Shown: positions 61,706 through 64,000 of the stretch, one piece after another
Layout: every line of letters starts with the position of its first letter
How positions within the stretch are numbered: the stretch's first letter is position 1
Assembly (NCBI RefSeq): GCF_013377085.1
Contig: NZ_JACAAX010000006.1
Span: 118,731-182,730, forward strand
Direction of reading: 5' to 3'
DNA from: Rhodoplanes sp.
GTDB lineage: Bacteria; Pseudomonadota; Alphaproteobacteria; Rhizobiales; Xanthobacteraceae
DNA: 64,000 nt
Notes under the pieces: model-generated
Seen by the model: only the letters and a program-made list of their open reading frames with translations
What the model was told of the DNA's origin: nothing
The model's database searches: none
Translations under genes and position numbers: made by a program

Positions 61706-63571
61706 CTACGGGGCCGGCGCACGCCACCATGTTTCGGGCAGCCAGCCGTACAGCGAGGTCGCGGCCGGATGGCGCACGCCATCCCACCGCGCCACCCACT
61801 GGGTCGGCAGGTGATAAAGCGGCACGACGTAGTGGCCCGAGACCAGCACCCGGTCGAGCGCCCGCACGGTCGCGACGAAGGTTTCGCGGGAGGTCGCCTC
61901 CAGCATGGCGGCGATCATGGCGTCGACCGCCGGCGAGCGCACCCCCATGTAGTTGCGGCTCCCTTGCTGGTCGGCCGCCGCCGCGCCCCAGTAGAACGCC
62001 TGCTCGTTGCCGGGCGACAGCGACTGGTCCCAGCGGTTCGGCATCATGTCGAAGTCGAACTGGATGCGGCGCTGCTCGAACTGGACGGCGTCGACCATGC
62101 GGATCGACGGCTCGATGCCGGCCCGCTTCAGGGTTCGCACGAAGCCGAGCGCCAGGCGCTCCTGGTCCTTGGTGGTGACCAGGATCTCGAACGTGAACGG
62201 CTTTCCATCCCCCTTGTGGCGAAGAACCTGGCCGTCGAGCGCCCAGCCTGCCTCGCCGAAAAGATCGAGCGCGGCTTTCAGGCCGGCGCGGTCGCGGCCG
62301 GAGCCATCGGTCGTGGGTGGCGGGTCGTTGCCGGCCATCACGCCGGGGCGCACGGCGTCAGGGAAGGGGGCGAGCAGGGCCTTCTCGGTGGCATCGGCCG
62401 GGCGGCCGCGATGGGACAGCTCGCTGCCCTCGAAATAGCTGCCGGTCCGCCGGTAGCGGTCGAAGAACAGGTTGTGGTTGATCCACTCGAAGTCGAACAG
62501 CCGGCCGATCGCCTCGCGCACCCGGATGTCGGCGAAAACCGTCCGGCGGGTGTTGAACACGAAGGCATACATGCCCCGCGGCAGCCCGGTCGAAAACTCC
62601 TCCTTGACGACGCGGCCGTCGCGCGCCGCCGGAAAGCCGTAGGCGGTCTCCCAGCGGCCCGGGTCGGTCTCCACATGGATATCGTAGAGGCCCTTGCGGA
62701 ACGCCTCGAAATACGCGTTGTCGTCGCGGTAGAAGTCGAACCGGACCGTGTCGAAGTTCCACAGGCCGCGATTGACGGCGCGCTCGCGCCCCCACCAGCG
62801 CGGGCTGCGCTCGAGCGTCACGCTCTTGCCGGCGTCGACGGCGGCGACCACGTAGGGTCCGCTGCCGAGCGGCGGCTTGAGCGACGTCTCCTCGAACTGC
62901 TCGGCGTCGACCGCATGGCGCGGCAGGATCGGCATCAGGCCGAGGATCAGCGGCAGCTCGCGGTCGGCGGCTCCGGCCAGATCGAACCGCACCGTGCGGG
63001 GCCCGATCGCCTCGGCCTTTGCCACCTTGGCGTAGTAGGTGCGGTAGTTCGGCCGGCCCTTGTCGCGCAGGAGCTGCCAGGAGAACAGCACGTCCTCGGC
63101 CGTCACCGGGGCGCCGTCCGAAAAGGCGGCGGCCTCGTCGATCGTGAAGGTGACGAAGCTGCGCGCCGCGTCGGTCTCGACGCCGCTCGCCAGCAGGCCG
63201 TACAGCGTGAAGGGCTCGTCGTAGCCACGGACCAGCAGGCTCTCGATCACGTGGCCGCGGATCGCCTGGACGGGCACGCCCCGCACGATGAACGGGTTGA
63301 GGCTGTCGAAGCTGCCGAGCACGGCTTGCGTCAGCCGGCCACCCTTGGGCGCGTCCGGGTCGGCATAGCGGAAGGCCCGGAAGTCCTTCGGCAGCGCCGG
63401 GGCGCCGTGCATGGCGATGGCGTGGGCGGCCCCAGCCGGCGCGGGACCGGCACCGACGGGGGCGGCCTCGGCCGTGGCGGCTGCGGCCGCCAGCAGGACG
63501 ACGGCGGCGAGCAGGACTGCGAGGGTGAGTCGGCGGACGAGGGCAGGGCGCAGCACGGTCGATCCATTCAT
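61706..63571 (-). CDS. Oligopeptide ABC transporter substrate-binding protein (family 5)
   Basis: This 621-residue periplasmic protein has a signal peptide (about 1-36, ending AEA) and a family 5 solute-binding domain. It opens with KGGRLTQAVLGSFDSLNPFIVRG, then YDEPFTLYGLLASGVETD and the conserved FSDGAPVTAEDVLFSWQLLRDKG. The ligand side chains are not distinctive, so di- to oligopeptides, microcin C-like compounds (YejA-like) or nickel cannot be told apart. No permease or ATPase genes are next to it in the window. Confidence 0.9.
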   Translation of the reverse strand: MNGSTVLRPALVRRLTLAVLLAAVVLLAAAAATAEAAPVGAGPAPAGAAHAIAMHGAPALPKDFRAFRYADPDAPKGGRLTQAVLGSFDSLNPFIVRGVPVQAIRGHVIESLLVRGYDEPFTLYGLLASGVETDAARSFVTFTIDEAAAFSDGAPVTAEDVLFSWQLLRDKGRPNYRTYYAKVAKAEAIGPRTVRFDLAGAADRELPLILGLMPILPRHAVDAEQFEETSLKPPLGSGPYVVAAVDAGKSVTLERSPRWWGRERAVNRGLWNFDTVRFDFYRDDNAYFEAFRKGLYDIHVETDPGRWETAYGFPAARDGRVVKEEFSTGLPRGMYAFVFNTRRTVFADIRVREAIGRLFDFEWINHNLFFDRYRRTGSYFEGSELSHRGRPADATEKALLAPFPDAVRPGVMAGNDPPPTTDGSGRDRAGLKAALDLFGEAGWALDGQVLRHKGDGKPFTFEILVTTKDQERLALGFVRTLKRAGIEPSIRMVDAVQFEQRRIQFDFDMMPNRWDQSLSPGNEQAFYWGAAAADQQGSRNYMGVRSPAVDAMIAAMLEATSRETFVATVRALDRVLVSGHYVVPLYHLPTQWVARWDGVRHPAATSLYGWLPETWWRAPAP

Positions 63572-63799
63572 TGCCGGGGTGCGGACGCTAGCACACGCGC
63601 TGCGAAGGCCCGCGCGAAGCGCCTTACCGACAGACCTGGGCGCCGCTATGATGCGGGCCGACGGCGCGGCCGCGGCGCGCTCCCGGTCACTTTACTGCCG
63701 CATTTAGACGGTGTTACAGCCTCGCCAGGGGACGCGCGTCGCCCGCCGGTACATTCCGACACGGCCAGAGCTGCGACACGGCAACTGAAGAGGATTTCG

Positions 63800-64000
63800 A
63801 TGACCCGTCTGAGCCCACTCGCACCGGCGCGTCCGGTGCGGAGATCGTTTTGGAAGGCAACGGCGGCGTTCGTGTCGATCTCCGCGATTGCGGTCGGGGG
63901 GGCGTATGCCCAGGCTCCGGCGCAGCCGGCCCAGCCCGCGCAGCCCTCTCGTCCGGCCCAGCCGGCCCCGGCCCGCCCGGCCCAGCCCGCGCAGCCGGCC
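63800..64000 (+). CDS. Secreted Pro/Gln/Ala-rich protein, 3'-truncated by window edge
   Basis: Only the first 67 residues are inside the window. A signal peptide (about 1-39, ending YAQA) follows GAAGAGG 7 bp before the ATG. The next 29 residues are repeated AQPAQPAP/RPAQ units. In Bradyrhizobium relatives, such starts are often seen on invasion-associated locus B (IalB) family proteins, which is a guess here because the domain itself is outside the window. Confidence 0.6.
   Translation, partial: MTRLSPLAPARPVRRSFWKATAAFVSISAIAVGGAYAQAPAQPAQPAQPSRPAQPAPARPAQPAQPA

Overview
The window is very GC-rich, gene-dense chromosomal DNA with the gene content and order of an alphaproteobacterium of the order Hyphomicrobiales, close to the Bradyrhizobium / Rhodopseudomonas / Rhodoplanes group. 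The evidence is the argS-SPOR-nagZ-scpA-scpB-tatABC-serS-surE order, a Bradyrhizobium-type ndvB/ndvD/ndvC beta-glucan locus, TrmFO, DUF1127, DUF2189 and DUF6455-like proteins, HdeA-like and phasin proteins, and several palindromic intergenic repeat families typical of these genomes. Genus assignment is inference. No rRNA, prophage, transposase or CRISPR array is visible; one tRNA (Lys, UUU) is present.

Layout. 1-3.3 kb: two tripartite-tricarboxylate (Bug) binding proteins flanking a GAF-GGDEF diguanylate cyclase. 3.4-6.9 kb: erpA, divergent from dgt and argS. 7-16.7 kb: a long co-oriented run for the cell envelope, chromosome segregation and protein export (SPOR protein, nagZ, scpAB, tatABC, serS, surE). 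16.7-21.9 kb: the surE-pcm-nlpD neighbourhood, interrupted by a single-domain response regulator and an ABC-2 exporter. 22-29.5 kb: a DUF815 ATPase, then yajC-secD-secF followed by homologues of the mitochondrial complex I assembly factors NDUFAF3 and NDUFAF6, then trmFO and a DUF1127 protein. 30-35 kb: small and conserved-unknown genes (Gly/Pro-rich secreted protein, MaoC hydratase, Cys-rich DUF6455-like protein, DUF2189 membrane protein, zinc-finger-like protein), tRNA-Lys and an M20 amidohydrolase. 35.4-41 kb: the glucan locus. 41-47.7 kb: SPOR-like membrane protein, glmU, glmS, DUF502, a UbiC-like protein and an HdeA-like protein. 47.8-57.5 kb: recG, phasin, DUF2087, sdhE, mfd, YbaK and a FrnE-like oxidoreductase. 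57.7-64 kb: a small membrane protein, then a minus-strand group (oligopeptide-binding protein, degenerate acyl-CoA-ligase-like protein, MBL hydrolase, degenerate GGDEF protein), and the start of a secreted Pro/Gln/Ala-rich protein.

How the genes work together. Several neighbours form real functional sets: GlmU and GlmS supply UDP-GlcNAc, NagZ recycles it, and SPOR and NlpD-like proteins act at the septal wall. TatABC and SecDF-YajC export proteins. SdhE and the NDUFAF3/6 homologues suggest respiratory-complex assembly. RecG and Mfd handle stalled forks and stalled RNA polymerase. NdvB, NdvD and NdvC would make periplasmic beta-(1,3)/(1,6) glucan.

The least explained material is the degenerate ligase + MBL + oligopeptide-binding group near the right edge, the Sec/complex-I-factor cluster, and the repeat families, some of which provide the stop codons of neighbouring genes. 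I found no clear new defence or mobile system.
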